Origin: Torreya grandis
Lineage: Eukaryota; Streptophyta; Pinopsida; Cupressales; Taxaceae
Reading direction: 5' to 3'
DNA length: 64,000 nt
Assembly: GCA_037957365.1 (NCBI GenBank)
Contig: JARHVA010005354.1
Location: 248,001 to 312,000, forward strand
Shown: one piece after another, positions 45,520-57,596 of the stretch
Layout: each line of letters begins with the position of its first letter
Numbering within the stretch: position 1 is the first letter of the stretch
Position numbers and translations under genes: made by a program
The notes under the pieces: model-generated
Databases searched by the model: none
Seen by the model: only the letters and a program-made list of their open reading frames with translations
Told to the model about the DNA's origin: nothing

Positions 45520-47609
45520 TGTTTAGGTTTTGTAAATGATGTATCAAAGGTGGCCAAGGGTGTTCATGAGGTGTCAAGTATGCTAGCAGTTTAATGAAAA
45601 AGTGTGCCTTAGTGATCATGCATAGACCTTGTAGTGTTTTCATGGTTAGGCAAGATGATGGATGTTGATGATATGTTGACAATAATTAATGGGTCATATG
45701 GTGTGTAAGTAGTGATTTTTGTAATTTTAGAAGTGAAAGGAATTCATATAAGTATTATTGTAAGGGTCTAGGTTATCCTAGTCATCTTGGCAAAATTTTT
45801 TGAGTTAGGAGATTGATGACATCGACATTCACACATGTGAAGGGTTTAGAAGAAAGTGGTCACATAGATTTGTTCGAATTTGTGCCTAGAGAATGTGTTT
45901 CAAATTTAATATCTTAAAATTATGTATATTAAAATATATGATGGTTCAAAGTTTCTCTCTCAGGTAGATTTAACTATTTTCCATACTTAGCTAAATTTGC
46001 ATTAAAAAGTGATCATTGGAATTCAAATATTTTAATATATAAAGGAAAACTAGTCTATAATGTTTTGCTTATAAATTTTGATAATGGATGAATTTTATGA
46101 TGGATTAAAAATAAAATTGGTAGATAAATTCAAGGGAAATCCAAGAAAATTGATTTACAGGTTTGAATGGTTGTACATTTACATTTATTATGGTTCAAAG
46201 TTGATTGAGGATTTGACTTTCTTCTGCAAGTGACCCCAGAAGGATGTTTGAAATTTTATTAATGATTTTTGGAGGTTTAATGGTTAATTATATATTATAG
46301 AGTGTTGTATAATCCCTAAGGGTCATCTGTATGGATTTTAGAATTTTGACCAATCTCTATTTAGTATGGACCATTGCTCAGAAGTTGACTGTTTGTTCGT
46401 TCATGGTGTTTTCATGCCTAAGGCAATTAATTGAAAGGTTTTTCATATTCAAAGGAGTTTAGTTATGAATGTAATCCCTTGAGGGTGTCTTATAGGTCAT
46501 GTGAAACGGACCTATGTGATTTGAAAAGGTCTTGTGTTTATATTTTGGGTTGGTAAAGTGTTAAAGGGATGAATAGGTTTCCATGGACCTAAAATGGTTA
46601 CTTAGGCCTAATTGAAAGGTGTTGTTGCTTAAGGGTCATATATAAAATATATAGTCAACTTATATAGGTTGAATTTATATTTTTATAAGTAGGGATATAA
46701 GCCTTGAGGGTTAAGTAATGTCGAGTGGCCGACTAATAAGGTAGTGATCATAAAGGCTCTATAAAGAGCATAAACAAATATGAAGGCTTATAGAGTTTAT
46801 GAGCAAAGTATAGTGAAGTGTGAGTAAGATTGGTGGATGGATTTAAGAGTAGGTTAGTGTGAGGAATATGTGTGTGTGACTTATAGGTCATATTTTTGAT
46901 ATTGTAACAATATTTGTAGGGTTGATGATTGAGAATCTTAGAAGAAGTGTATAGTGATCTAAAAGGTTATTTTGGATGCATTGCTTGTGTGTGAAAGCTT
47001 GATGAAGTGTGAAGGTTATAAGAGAGATATTATTAATTATTTATCAATCATATTATAAGGTAATAAAATTTATAGAGGTTTTGATATTAGAAGGTGCTGT
47101 GTGGGTGCTCAACATCTAGGGCAAGTGGGTGCTTATCCATGCTTAGGGGTTGGTGTTCTTTATGAAGTGGGTGATTCACTAATGTATCTTGTTTATGATC
47201 TATTATAGGACTATAGTACATGTGTTTTTAAGATTGAGAGTGTTTTTTATCCCCCATGATGGTTTCCCACATAATTCATGTGTTATGTTCTTTGATCTTG
47301 CATGGTTTTCTTTGTTCATTGTAATGAATGGTTTATATGCTTCATGAATGTTTATGTTGAATGGTTAAGAGTTTGAAGGATTTGAATTGAATTTTATTTG
47401 ATTGCATCAATTATTCACCTAATCTCAGTGATTATACCTCTAACATATTAATTATATTCTGGAATCAATGAATCATTTTAGTGCTTCCCCATATAGAAAC
47501 CTTAGAAATAATTCTAGTAGAGTCAACTTTTTGGTGACATGTGCCATGGTTTTATCATAAGATTGATGGTGAAAGTATGGGTCTCCATGCCCATAAAAGT
47601 TAGTTAACA
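45520..47609 (+). repeat. Copia-like LTR, about 2.09 kb, flanked by PPT and PBS
   Basis: Starts TGTTTAGGTTTTGTAAATG after the polypurine tract and ends TTAGTTAACA just before a Met-tRNA-like primer site. A TATA-like region (TTTATATTTTTATAAG) lies near 46672. A U5-like segment (GTGTTTTTTATCCCCCATGATGG, then TTTCCCACATAATTC) at 47243-47280 matches the usual R/U5 context of plant copia LTRs. A second copy was not found in the window. Having internal 3' sequence on the left and internal 5' sequence on the right is odd; see findings. Confidence 0.6.
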
Positions 47610-47628
47610 TTGGTATATGAGAAATGGG
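47610..47628 (+). promoter_or_regulatory. Initiator-Met-tRNA-like PBS
   Basis: TTGGTATATGAGAAATGGG compared with the copia-typical TTGGTATCAGAGC; CA-to-TA and GC-to-AA style changes explain most of the difference. Confidence 0.5.
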
Positions 47629-48192
<564 letters not shown>

Positions 48193-48234
48193 AACATGTG
48201 ACCTCACATTTTTTCAAACAAGATAAATAGGTGA

Positions 48235-49169
48235 AATAGGATGAGAACTAGAACGTGTAGACTCCATGTACTCTTCATCATAATCATGATAATTATCTTT
48301 ATCCAAAGGTTCATAAAAATCAGAGTTTAATTCACTTGTAGAAGTAAGATTAGAATAAGTATCATTCACATGATCACTAAGAGAGAGTGTAAGAGAACAT
48401 TTTAACTATTTACTACTATGCAATGTGTCATCATGTGTGGGTGTAATGCAATGCATTTCTTCACTAGCTATGTGTGAAATACATGAATGCTTATTACGTT
48501 CAATCTTGGATTCAAGGGTATAATAAGTAGAAATCACATTTTCATTTTACATATTATGACATGTAGGAGAAGAGTTAGAGACATTTACATGATCAATATG
48601 TTGTAAAGAATTATTAGATTGAGCTCAGAATGTAAAAGAAGGTGATAAACTAATTTTGTCTATCATATTTTGTGCATCAATAAAAGGTGTAATATAATTG
48701 GTACATGCATTTTAGAATTTAATTGATAAGGTAAAGAATATGTATTGCTCTTTTCTACTTTAATTGAATCATGCAAAAGTGGATTTCATTTATTTAACTT
48801 ATATTGATTTAATTTGAATAAATATGTAGCAAAATTACTTAAAAATTTAGGATCACATTGGAACAAAGCACTACCACCAAGAGGCTCTTTTGGTATTATA
48901 TTTTTAGTTTTATTTTGAGGTGTAAGAGAAGAGGGAGAAGAAAGAGAATAAGATATATTTAATATATCCTCATCAACATTTTAATTATCATGCTCATAGT
49001 AATCCTCATATCCATCATTACAATAATAGTTATCATCATCATTATAAATGAAATCATTATCATGTTCTAATGTAAGAATCTTGAAAAGTTGTCCATTCAT
49101 TATTATAATTATTAGAAAAATCTGAAAAATCATCAATTGGGTGAGGGGTAGGAGCTTATTAGATGCCAT
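48235..49169 (-). pseudogene. Unidentified acidic ORF relic
   Basis: An ATG at 49169 starts MASNKLLPLTQLMIF. A frame with few stops can be followed to about 48235 and is rich in Asp, Asn, Ser and Tyr (FIYNDDDNYYC, PLGGSALFQCDPKFLSNF, DHVNDTYSNLTS, FYEPLDKDNYHDY). About 300 codons carry about four stops, fewer than chance in such AT-rich DNA, so it was probably coding. No domain recognised. Its 3' end is close to the TG repeat. Confidence 0.4.
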
Positions 49170-50689
49170 TTTAAACTTTCAAAAAAATATAATGTAAATA
49201 TTGAATAACAATCACACAAGAGGTAGAATATAATCTAACATAAGTATATGTACATCTATAAGAAAATTTCAACCCGATGCATAGAAGAAATTAGGATTGT
49301 AAGTGAAACCCTAATTGATATTATTTGGATGTATAGGGACCTAGAATGTGGATCTAGGTTTAAAGGATGGTTGTTTAACAAAAAATTAAATTAATATAAA
49401 TTAATTAAACCCTAATATAAGTTTAATTTGAATGAGTTAGGTTATGCCAAAAACTAGGAAAAATAAGTTTTTAACCCTAATTATTTCACAAAAATTGGAA
49501 GAAGGTAAACCTTAGACAAAACTAGGGTTTTAAGAAAATTTCAAATTAATAAGGGTTCACCAAAATTTTTAACCTTTTAGGACTTATATTGTGTAAATCA
49601 TATGTTATTAAAGTGCTAAGTATAACAATAATCTAGAATGAAAATTGGAAATAACTAATTTGACAAACCTTTCCTAAAATATCACGAATAGAGAGAAAGA
49701 ACACTTTTCTAGGATAAAATAGATATTTATTTGGATCAAGAGGTTGAAATAGGCTATAGAAATAGGTAGGCACTTTCCATTCTGACTATAGATAAAATAT
49801 AGTCTTGGAAAATAATGCCCTTTGTGAATAGTAGGGCCATGTAGCACTAGTGACAAATTATGATGGTAGTGTCCTTCTTGGAGGAATTGTATAGAAATTT
49901 TAAGGGAAGTTATGAGAGGTTATAAGGGACCTATATGTGGTTATGTGTCTTTTGATAGCTCAAACATGTCATTGTTTTAGTTGAATATCTTCTAAAACAC
50001 TAATGATTATCTTCACACACAAAACAATAGTTAGATCAAATATAAAATAAAGGGGAAAATTTGGGTTGTGGGTTATTACTATCATGAAAATTAGAACCCC
50101 TATTATCTTAAAGGCTAATTATATTAACCTTAATGTTAGGGGTCTTAGACCCTAGGTATTTTTCCCTTGGGGAATGTGCATAATCAATCTACATGGTATG
50201 CTAGAATGAATTTTGATTAGGCCCTTATTTGATCAAGCATGCAATATCTAGATGTGATAGCTGAGTAGCATATAGAGTATTGCTATGTACTATTGATTGA
50301 TTTTATGTAATTATGTGCCAAAATAGTAAGTGATAAATATAAAATGCCTTGTGAGGATATTTATATAAAAATAACTTTGATTTGACTATAAGACCTTATT
50401 TGTTGGTCAACAAGTTGTAAAAGAGGGATAAAAAACATAAGGGAAGGCTTAAGGTAAGGTTAAGATCCAAACACAAGAGAAAATGGTTGTTAGACACTAG
50501 ATCCATAATTGGACACTAGCACCACATGGTGCTACTATGTTTAAAATGGTGCTAGTGTCTTGATGCCTAAAAACAAAGTTAATACCAAGCAAGACAGACT
50601 AGGGGCCTTTGTGATTGGGAGTAGGTGACTTAGGACCACTAGGAGTGAAATAAAGAGATAAGATAAGACATAATAAAAATAAAAATATC
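49170..50689. other. No gene recognised
   Basis: AT-rich, with AACCCTAA-like words at 49400-49530 and no supported repeat or domain. Confidence 0.4.
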
Positions 50690-50950
50690 CAAAATGACCA
50701 TGTGAACAAGGACTGTATTCATCACTAAGACCTTCATGTTAAAGAGAAATAAAAGACTTAGTATGAAAGATCAAAAGATCCAAAATGACCATGTGAATAA
50801 GGACTTTATTCATCACTAAGAACTTAATGTTAAAGATAAATAAAAGACATAGTAAGAAAGATCAAAAGATCCATAATGACCACATGAACAAGGATTGTAT
50901 TCATCACTAAGACGATATTTATAGAACAACAAAAGGCATAGTACTTATGG
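50690..50950. repeat. 91-bp tandem repeat, about 2.9 copies
   Basis: CATCACTAAG occurs at 50720, 50811 and 50902, spaced exactly 91 bp. Units share AAAATGACCATGTGAA, AAGGACT(G/T)TATT, ATGTTAAAGA and AAATAAAAGAC blocks. Copies 1 and 2 are about 90 percent alike by eye. Confidence 0.9.
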
Positions 50951-51462
50951 TTTCTTGACCAGATTAGGGTGTAAACAAGTATCAACACAATCCTTATTCA
51001 AAAAAATGTTATGCACATAAAAGGGTTTGAAAATTAAAATAGCCCTCTAGTTAGACAAATTACATTGGATGTGACCTTTGGAACAAAAACAATTTCAATT
51101 ATTTTTTAGGTTATGTCTCAATCCTTACATTATAATTTACTTAATTGATGTGTAAAATTCATATAGGAGGGGACCTTATTATCCATGCCTACTGATGATG
51201 CAATTTTCAAATTTTACAAAATTATATATTCTAAAACTAAAGGCATCCCTATAGTGGTACTAGCTAAACAATGCTTTCCTCATAAACATATACATATGTA
51301 TGAAATAAGTGAGTCGAGTACAATGGATCTTTTATCTCTAGATATAAATAGGGTATTAAATTTCATGGTACATAGATATGCATAAGGATAAAGAACCATT
51401 TATAAAAGAGATATAAAAACTACAAAAACCCCCAACATTTGAGCTTCCCTTATTAGTCACCT

Positions 51463-52562
51463 ATGGATATATTGAATATTATGAAGGTTTGGATTAAGTA
51501 TCCAAGTAGTGTTCCCAATAGTATTGTGGTTAAGGCTTCCAAAATATCAAATTTGCAAGTCCCAAAAGGTTCTAAGGTCAAACCCATTAATTTTAAAGAT
51601 AATATGACAAAATGTTTGAGGAGTGAGGCCAAGGTTACCACTGTGCCTATTAATTCTTCAAATAAGAAAGGTAAAACATTTCATTTTACAATTGAATCAA
51701 TCAAGAAGATTTGTCTAGCCCAATGGACATAAATAATCATAAGGATCTAGGTATAACTAGGAATACTAAAAAGCCCAAACTAGCTAAGTATAGTAAAAGG
51801 AAATCTAGAGAAGACCCCAAGGAAAAAGTAACAATTTATTTAGGTAAGCAGTCTAAAACCTTAAATGAAAATTTAAATTATTTAATGAGATCTTTAAAAG
51901 GTAAGCAAATCCTAGACAGGATTGTTTAAGAATTGGACCTCCAAAATTCCATCATGAGTTGGTTCATGAGGGAACTAACATACCTCAAATCAAAATTTAA
52001 TTACCTACATCAATAAAATGACATAATGGCTTAAATTAACTCTACCAAGGATGTTGAACAACACATGTAGATTATCCAAACTAGGGTTGAAATGCTTGAA
52101 AATGAAAATCAAAAGCTGAAAAATAATATTAGCTTCCAGGTGTACTATAACAAGGCTATTATGAATGAGGGGATTCAAAATGTTAAAAATCTTAGAACCC
52201 ACATGGGAGATCTAGTTGATAGTAAGACCTATAGCAAAGGTAAACGCAAATAGGTCTAGTGTAACGAATGCCATAAATATGTAGACAAAGAAAATTTGTT
52301 ATAAATTGAATCAAATATCAAAATAATTAAAATTTATTGGGAAGATGTTTTAAGAAATCTTGACATGGGTTAGGATTCTACTTCACCTTTTATTAGTTCC
52401 TATTTTTGGTGGTTTTTTTGTTGTTCTTTTTTTGTTTCTAGGTTATGTTCTTGTTATGTTTGGACCTATTTTATTCTTGTCACTTTTCAGGACTATAGTA
52501 GTCTATTTGATTCTCTTTGTTTTTAATTATCCTAGGGCTTAGGGACCCTAGCCAAAAAAAAA
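51463..52562 (+). pseudogene. Unidentified coding-like segment ending in poly(A)
   Basis: Two overlapping frames (51463-51732 and 51711-51929) are Lys/Asn/Ser-rich and basic (KPKLAKYSKRKSREDPKEK). The second frame continues with stops through a coiled-coil-like segment near 52075-52130 (VEMLENENQKLKNN). A later stretch reads GDLVDSKTYSKGKRK and CNECHKYVDKEN (about 52209-52298), a possible CxxC finger half. The segment ends with CCTAGGGCTTAGGGACCCTAG and a nine-base A run (52554-52562). Basic N-terminus, coiled coil and poly(A) resemble a LINE ORF1, but I recognise no specific family and found no target duplication. Confidence 0.4.
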
Positions 52563-53353
52563 TTGCCCCTTTTAACCTTAATAAAAAAACCTAACTGAAC
52601 CACCTTATAAAGGTTAAATCAAGAAACACTTCGAATCAAACCAACACCTTTAGGAGTCAAAGAAACCATGCAAATCATAGACACATGGATGCATCAAAAA
52701 ATCATAAATGAAAATTAGTAAAGTAACACAGACAAGCTAATGATTAAGTCAATTAAGACATTGATGAGGTGACACTAAATTTGACAAATAATCTAATTTT
52801 TGAAACATGAATGTGAAGTATGCCAACAATTCCTAAGTAGACACATGATCATCTTTAGAAAAGTCTAATAACACAAGATTGGTTTTATCCTTCATGATCC
52901 TCATTAAAAATGAAAACTAACATGAATGAAATACCAAGTATAAAAATTAGTCAAGACTAAGATGATAAATCAACAACTATAATTAAACTTTATCTCTTTG
53001 AACTCAATGATTTTGTCATAATGTATTGATGGTAATTAAGTAACCTCATTATCTAGTTACGACATCAAGCCTAGCTCATTAGAAAACCTTATAATCACCC
53101 AAAATATGAAATCAACAATATCCATCTGATAACTATACAAATAATAATAGATGCATTATCAATTAATAAATCAATTGAAAGTAATGGAATAAAAGCACCT
53201 AGATAAAAAAATGATCTCTATGTACATCATAAAGTGTCTAATCAATAAAATTTTGTTAAATATAAAGGAAATCACAATAACTTAACATTACATAACAAGT
53301 TCAATAACTTAATAACAACTAAAATAAGATAAGTTCCAAATGGGGCCATGACA
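52563..53353 (-). repeat. 3' LTR of the chromovirus, visible part
   Basis: On the minus strand the LTR starts TGTCATGGCCCCATTTGG at 53353, directly after a polypurine tract. This is a common start of plant chromovirus LTRs. It can be followed to about the poly(A) run at 52562. The other end was not found. Confidence 0.55.
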
Positions 53354-53366
53354 CCCTTTCCCACAT
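53354..53366 (-). promoter_or_regulatory. Polypurine tract of the chromovirus
   Basis: The minus strand reads TATGTGGGAAAGGG immediately before TGTCATGG. Confidence 0.7.
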
Positions 53367-53374
53367 AAAAAAGA

Positions 53375-53912
53375 GTCATCCTAGTAATTAAGTAAATAAA
53401 TGTGGAGATTTTTGTCTAAAAAGACAAGCATCTTACCAAGTAGAACTGCATTCATTGAGCAAGTCCCATTGGACCAATACTTATTATATGTATCTATTTC
53501 AGAATTTAATGCTAGGATGACCTACAATACTCATGGGTTCCACTTGAAGTTTCTCCTCTTATGTAACTTTAAGGTTTTTCCAATGTAACATGTGAGTATA
53601 ATTAGAAACATACTTTCTAAGTAAAGAAACATGGAAAATATCATTAATTCTAGATAGAGAAGGAGGAAAGGTCAACCGATAAGATATGAGACTGATCTTT
53701 TCCACAATATTAAAAGGTCTAACATAGTGTAGAGATATACTGATGATTTGAAAAAAATTATATGGTCTAACTATTAGAAAAACATTATCACCCAAATTAA
53801 ATTTTGAGTGTGTTCTTTTCAAATATTCATAACTCTTTTGTCTATTAGAAGCTAATTTTAGTTTTTTTTCTAATAAGTGACATTTGATTATCATATTCTT
53901 GTAGAATATCAT
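53375..53912 (-). pseudogene. Integrase C-terminus and chromodomain relic
   Basis: The open 117-codon frame (53912-53559) reads ASNRQKSYEYLKR, then FNLGDNVFLIVRPYN, then VEKISLISYRLTFPPSLSRI, then NDIFHVSLLRKYV. This is the GPY/F module (G-D-x-V-x-L, I-x-x-V-A-Y-x-L-x-L-P, H-x-V-F-H-V-S-x-L-[RK]). In another frame to 53375 a chromodomain end is readable: VLVQWDLLNE, then STW, then KSPHLF, matching V-x-W...A-T-W-E...P-x-L-F. Chromodomains can steer insertion towards modified chromatin. Confidence 0.85.
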
Positions 53913-53929
53913 ATGAAATAATAACCCTA

Positions 53930-54600
53930 TTTTCCAAGTTATACTAACTAAGAGGAGTTATACACATATGTAAATACAAATCTTCAAATGGAACAATTTC
54001 AATTATAGAGTGATAAGTGTTATTATAAAAAAATTCAACCAAATGAAGGTACTCTTCCCACTTGGACTATTGGTCCATCACATACATTCATTGCATGTCT
54101 TCCACCACTTGGTTTAACTTTTCAATCTAACCCTTAGTTTTTAGGTAGTATGTAGAACTTAAATTCAAGTGGTTTCTAAAGGTTGTGGTTAATGTTTACT
54201 AAAACCTTGATGTGAACAATTTATCTCAATCTGAAATAATCAATTCTAGCATACCATGTAGCCAAAAAAATTCTTTAAAAAATCTTTATGCAAAAACATA
54301 AGCATTGTCTACTAAATTTATAGAAATGAAATGACCTACCTTGGTCAATTTTTTAGTTATAACCATAATGGTGTCATGTTTTTTACATGATTTAGGAAAA
54401 CCAAAAATAAAATCAAATGAGGTTACATCCCACTTATCCTTTGGCACTTCATGTGGGTACAAAAAAACCTAGGATGATAATGCCTAGCCTTAACTCATTA
54501 TCATTCCAAACATTTGGACACAAAGGTAACCACATCATGTTTCATTCCAGGCCAAAAAATAATACCTCTTTAATTCATATGTCTTGTTAATGACACCAGG
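53930..54600 (-). pseudogene. Integrase zinc-binding and catalytic core relic
   Basis: Zinc end: IFWPGMKHDVVTFVSKCLE. Core: FDFIFGFPKS, then MVITKKLTKVGHFI, then ELIISD near 54235 (second catalytic Asp), then LNQVVEDM, then MYVMDQ.SKWEEYLHLVEFF and NNTYHSIIEIVPF. The order matches the plant chromovirus integrase. Stops occur at several Gln-type positions (for example MDQ.SKW). Confidence 0.82.
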
Positions 54601-54879
54601 ATGAGCCATAATGAAGTGTTATGTGAACTTATTTTAGAAATAGACTATGCTAGTCCCTAATTTATGGCAAAAAAATTATATTTTTATGCCTTAATAGGCA
54701 AAAATTTTCCATATAAAATTGATCAAAACACTTTTCTACAGGATCATTAGTCAAAACTGTGCTTACCACATGGCAATATTTATCCATAAGCTACTATTTT
54801 AACATGATATTTCTAAAATCAAACTTGATAATAGAAATGGTAGCAAGGTACATGTGTTGACTAAGTACATCAAGAACAT

Positions 54880-55520
54880 GATTTTTATTTATTTTTACCT
54901 ATGTAATGTCCATGTCAAATTTTCTCACAAATTCCATCCATCTACAATGCCATGCATTCAGATCCTCTTGGGAAAATAAAAGCTCTAGGTTATAGTGATC
55001 TGATTTCACCTTGAAATGTTTTTCTAGAAAAAAATGTTTCACTATTTAATGCATGAAATATGATATCAATTTCCATATCATGTGTTGGATAGTAATTTTC
55101 ATGCTCCTTGAGTTTTTTTGACGCATAATCCACTACCTTTCCATCTTTGTTTAAAATTCCACCCAAACGTTCCTTGGAAGCATCTTCCCAAACTTTAAAA
55201 TTACTATTTAGATTAGTACAATAAGTATGGGTGTTGTATTCAAAAACACACTAATATTTTTAAATGCCTCCTCATATAGGGATCACCACAAAAATTTATT
55301 TCCATTTTGCTATAAGGAATTTATGGGGTTGGCTATGCTAGAATTGTTTTCCACAAACCTATGATATTAACCCACCAAGCCTATTAAATTTCATACTTCA
55401 TGCATGCTAGTAAGAGAAAGCCACTCTTGTATTAATTCAATATTGTATGTATCAAAAAAATACCCTCTTTATAAAATATGTGCCCAAGTTAATGGAACTT
55501 AGACTATAAAAAAATATACT
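54880..55520 (-). pseudogene. RNase H relic with RT thumb
   Basis: Thumb: YHRFVENNSSIANPIN. RNase H: EDASKERLGGILNKDGKVVD, then YASKKLKEHENYYPTHDMEI, then LEKHFKVKSDHYNLELLF, then WHCRWMEFV. The D-A-S, E, S-D-H and related positions are readable over about 95 codons with almost no stop in the middle. It is the best kept domain of this element. Confidence 0.82.
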
Positions 55521-55900
55521 TTGATAACTTTCAAAATAACTTATGTTGTCGTAGTCTCTGCAAAACTAACTTCAAATGTTATTCATGTTCAACTATATTT
55601 TTAGAGTAAATCAGAATATCATCTAGGAAAAATAACACAAAATTATCTATAAAATCCATGTAAACATTATCTATCAAATTCATAAAAATTATAGGAGCAT
55701 TACTGAACCCAAAAGACATCACAAAATCTCGTAGTGACCATAGTGAGTTTGAAAAGTTGTCTTATTAATGAATTCCTCCTCGATTCTCGACTAGTTTATG
55801 CATTTTGACTAACTAAATTTTGTAGACTTTATGTAGTACATTTTTCAATTTTAAGGCTGAAATTAACTTGTGTGCCTTAAGCCTTAAAATGCCTTTCACT
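55521..55900 (-). pseudogene. Reverse transcriptase relic (partial)
   Basis: Reads FVMSFGFSNAPIIFMNLIDN, then FIDNFVLFFLDDILIYSKN, then VEHE.HLKLVL. FLDD replaces the usual F[IV]DD of this lineage at about 55620. The N-terminal fingers region is missing or unreadable between here and the protease. Confidence 0.8.
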
Positions 55901-55939
55901 TCCTTGATTCTACTAGAATCATTTGTGCATCACACTCTT

Positions 55940-56290
55940 TTACCAACACAATCTAATGTTGCATGGTGTAGTTGAAACTAATTTATTCTAATTATTAGAT
56001 CATAGGATCACAAAGGAGATAAAAATATATTTAATTTGATCTTAAAATCATCCAAGTCTAGCCTAACCCCTTCTAGGTATTCATAGATTGGTATGCATTT
56101 ACCTATTTCAAACTCAACCTCCCATCCTTCTCTTACTCTAATATATTTAGAATTATATCTACTTTCTACAAAATATGAAACAAAATTATATGTAAAACCA
56201 TAGTAAAATAAAATAGAAACATCCATACTATATAATTTAGCTCTAGTTTCAATTGGAGTTACTTGAAAATTAACATTTCAATTATCCACA
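55940..56290 (-). pseudogene. Protease relic of the chromovirus
   Basis: A 72-codon open frame reads ILFYYGFTYNFVSYFVES where the family has [IV]LFDSGATHSFIS. It continues IRVREGWEVEFEIGK, then YEYLEGVRLDLDDFK, then LNIFLSPL. The order fits the chromoviral retropepsin, but the catalytic D-S-G is lost. Confidence 0.6.
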
Positions 56291-56399
56291 TCTAAATAAA
56301 CCTAGTGGTTGGCTGATTATCAAAATTTTTAGTTTGGGATAGTCCTTATGATATTGGTTATCACCACATTCTTAAAATTATCCTAATAGGTGAAATATT

Positions 56400-57320
56400 A
56401 AAAAAATTATCCCCTATTTTAGGACCACTTGGTTGTTTTGAGTCTGATTTCTATTGTTTGACCCAGATTTAGGTGAGTTTTGAGCTTTAAAACTCTTATC
56501 CTACCCTAAAATTTTACAAAACCAATAATTTTTTTGGTAAATCTATGGTTCTAATTTGGTTTATAAAAACATTTTGGTGAGAGGGATAGTTTTTTATACT
56601 TACCCTACAATTGTTCTTTTTAAAATCTTCCCTAGTTGTTTTCTAGACTTTTTCCCTCTCTTCATCCCTATGGGTAGATTCAATGGTAGTCAATAATGTT
56701 TTTGGATTATTCATATTTATGTCATGCATAAATTATTATTTTAAACCTAGTTTGAACTTAGTAACCTTATTTTATTTCTCATGCATGTATTTCACATGAC
56801 ACAGTAGGTTCAAAAATTTATTCTCATATTTTGTGACTATCATGTTCTCTTGTTTTAATAACTTGTAATTGACACCCAAGTAAATTTTGTAGAAATACAT
56901 TTTAAAGGTCTCCTATGAGATATTAATGGGTTGGTAACCTCCCAATTCACATAGATGAGTAAAACATAGGGATACAACACTACCAACTGATACGATGTCA
57001 CCCTTACTTTCACATTAGAAGACATATTATGCAAATTGACACATTTATGTAAGTGCACTAACCATACATCAACTACGTCACTAGTTTATTATCTTGAAAA
57101 TGTTGGTAGAGTAAATTTATTAAGTTATTTAATGATTATATCCAATACCAATGGTAATTATTGGTGTATAGGTTCTCCTACTTGATTATTTTCTCCCCCA
57201 TGCAAATGTTTTTGGGGCACATCGTCAATATTTTAGAGCCCACACTCTTAGGTGTCAATTTTACCTTGATTAGAGTTTAAAGCTATTAAAATCCCACTCA
57301 AAAATTCACTATAAACATTA
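56400..57320 (-). pseudogene. Gag relic of the chromovirus
   Basis: The capsid core at about 56960-56640 reads ETFKMYFYKIYL, then NMIVTKYENKFLNLLCHV, then NPKTLLTTIESTHREERE, matching Retrotrans_gag (W-x-x-F-x-x-x-F-x-x-x-Y; M-x-V-x-x-Y-x-x-x-F). A KSFKAQNSPKSGSNNRNQ-like linker follows near 56500-56445. No CCHC knuckle recognised. Confidence 0.7.
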
Positions 57321-57577
57321 CCACCAATTAGATTAGCATTAATAGCTTCATTATTACTTCTCATATTATTATTTGGAGGAGAATTAACTAGATTATCTCT
57401 ATTATGAGAACCAAAACCTCTACCTTATATTTTACCTCTGTCCCTTATAAAATTTGGGTCACCCTGGTTTTCATTGGTAATGAATATTCTCCTTTATCTT
57501 ATTCCGACCATCTTAAGGAGATCAAAAGTCAAAGATTTTGTTAGGATAAAGTTTAGTGGTTAACCCAAAGTTACCTC

Positions 57578-57596
57578 AAGTTTTTATATCATACTA
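57578..57596 (-). promoter_or_regulatory. Decayed primer binding site of the chromovirus
   Basis: The minus strand reads TAGTATGATATAAAAACTTG just after a TTTGCATCA LTR end. It can be aligned to TGGTATCAGAGCTTG with one inserted base and several C-to-T or G-to-A changes. Confidence 0.4.

Larger units (their letters stand above)
53367..57596 (-). mobile_element. Tekay-type chromovirus (Ty3/gypsy), internal region
   Basis: On the minus strand, from high to low coordinates: probable PBS (57596-57578), gag (capsid core about 56960-56640), protease (56290-55940), RT (55900-55500), RNase H (55180-54890), integrase (54600-53590), chromodomain (53560-53375), PPT and 3' LTR. This is the canonical chromovirus order with a C-terminal chromodomain. 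It is about 4.2 kb long, so somewhat shortened. All domains have stops or frameshifts. Confidence 0.85.

Noticed and set aside
51193..51240. TGATGCAATTTTCAAA as the end of the chromovirus 3' LTR
   Set aside because: Only the first eight bases match the 57597 LTR edge; the continuation does not align.
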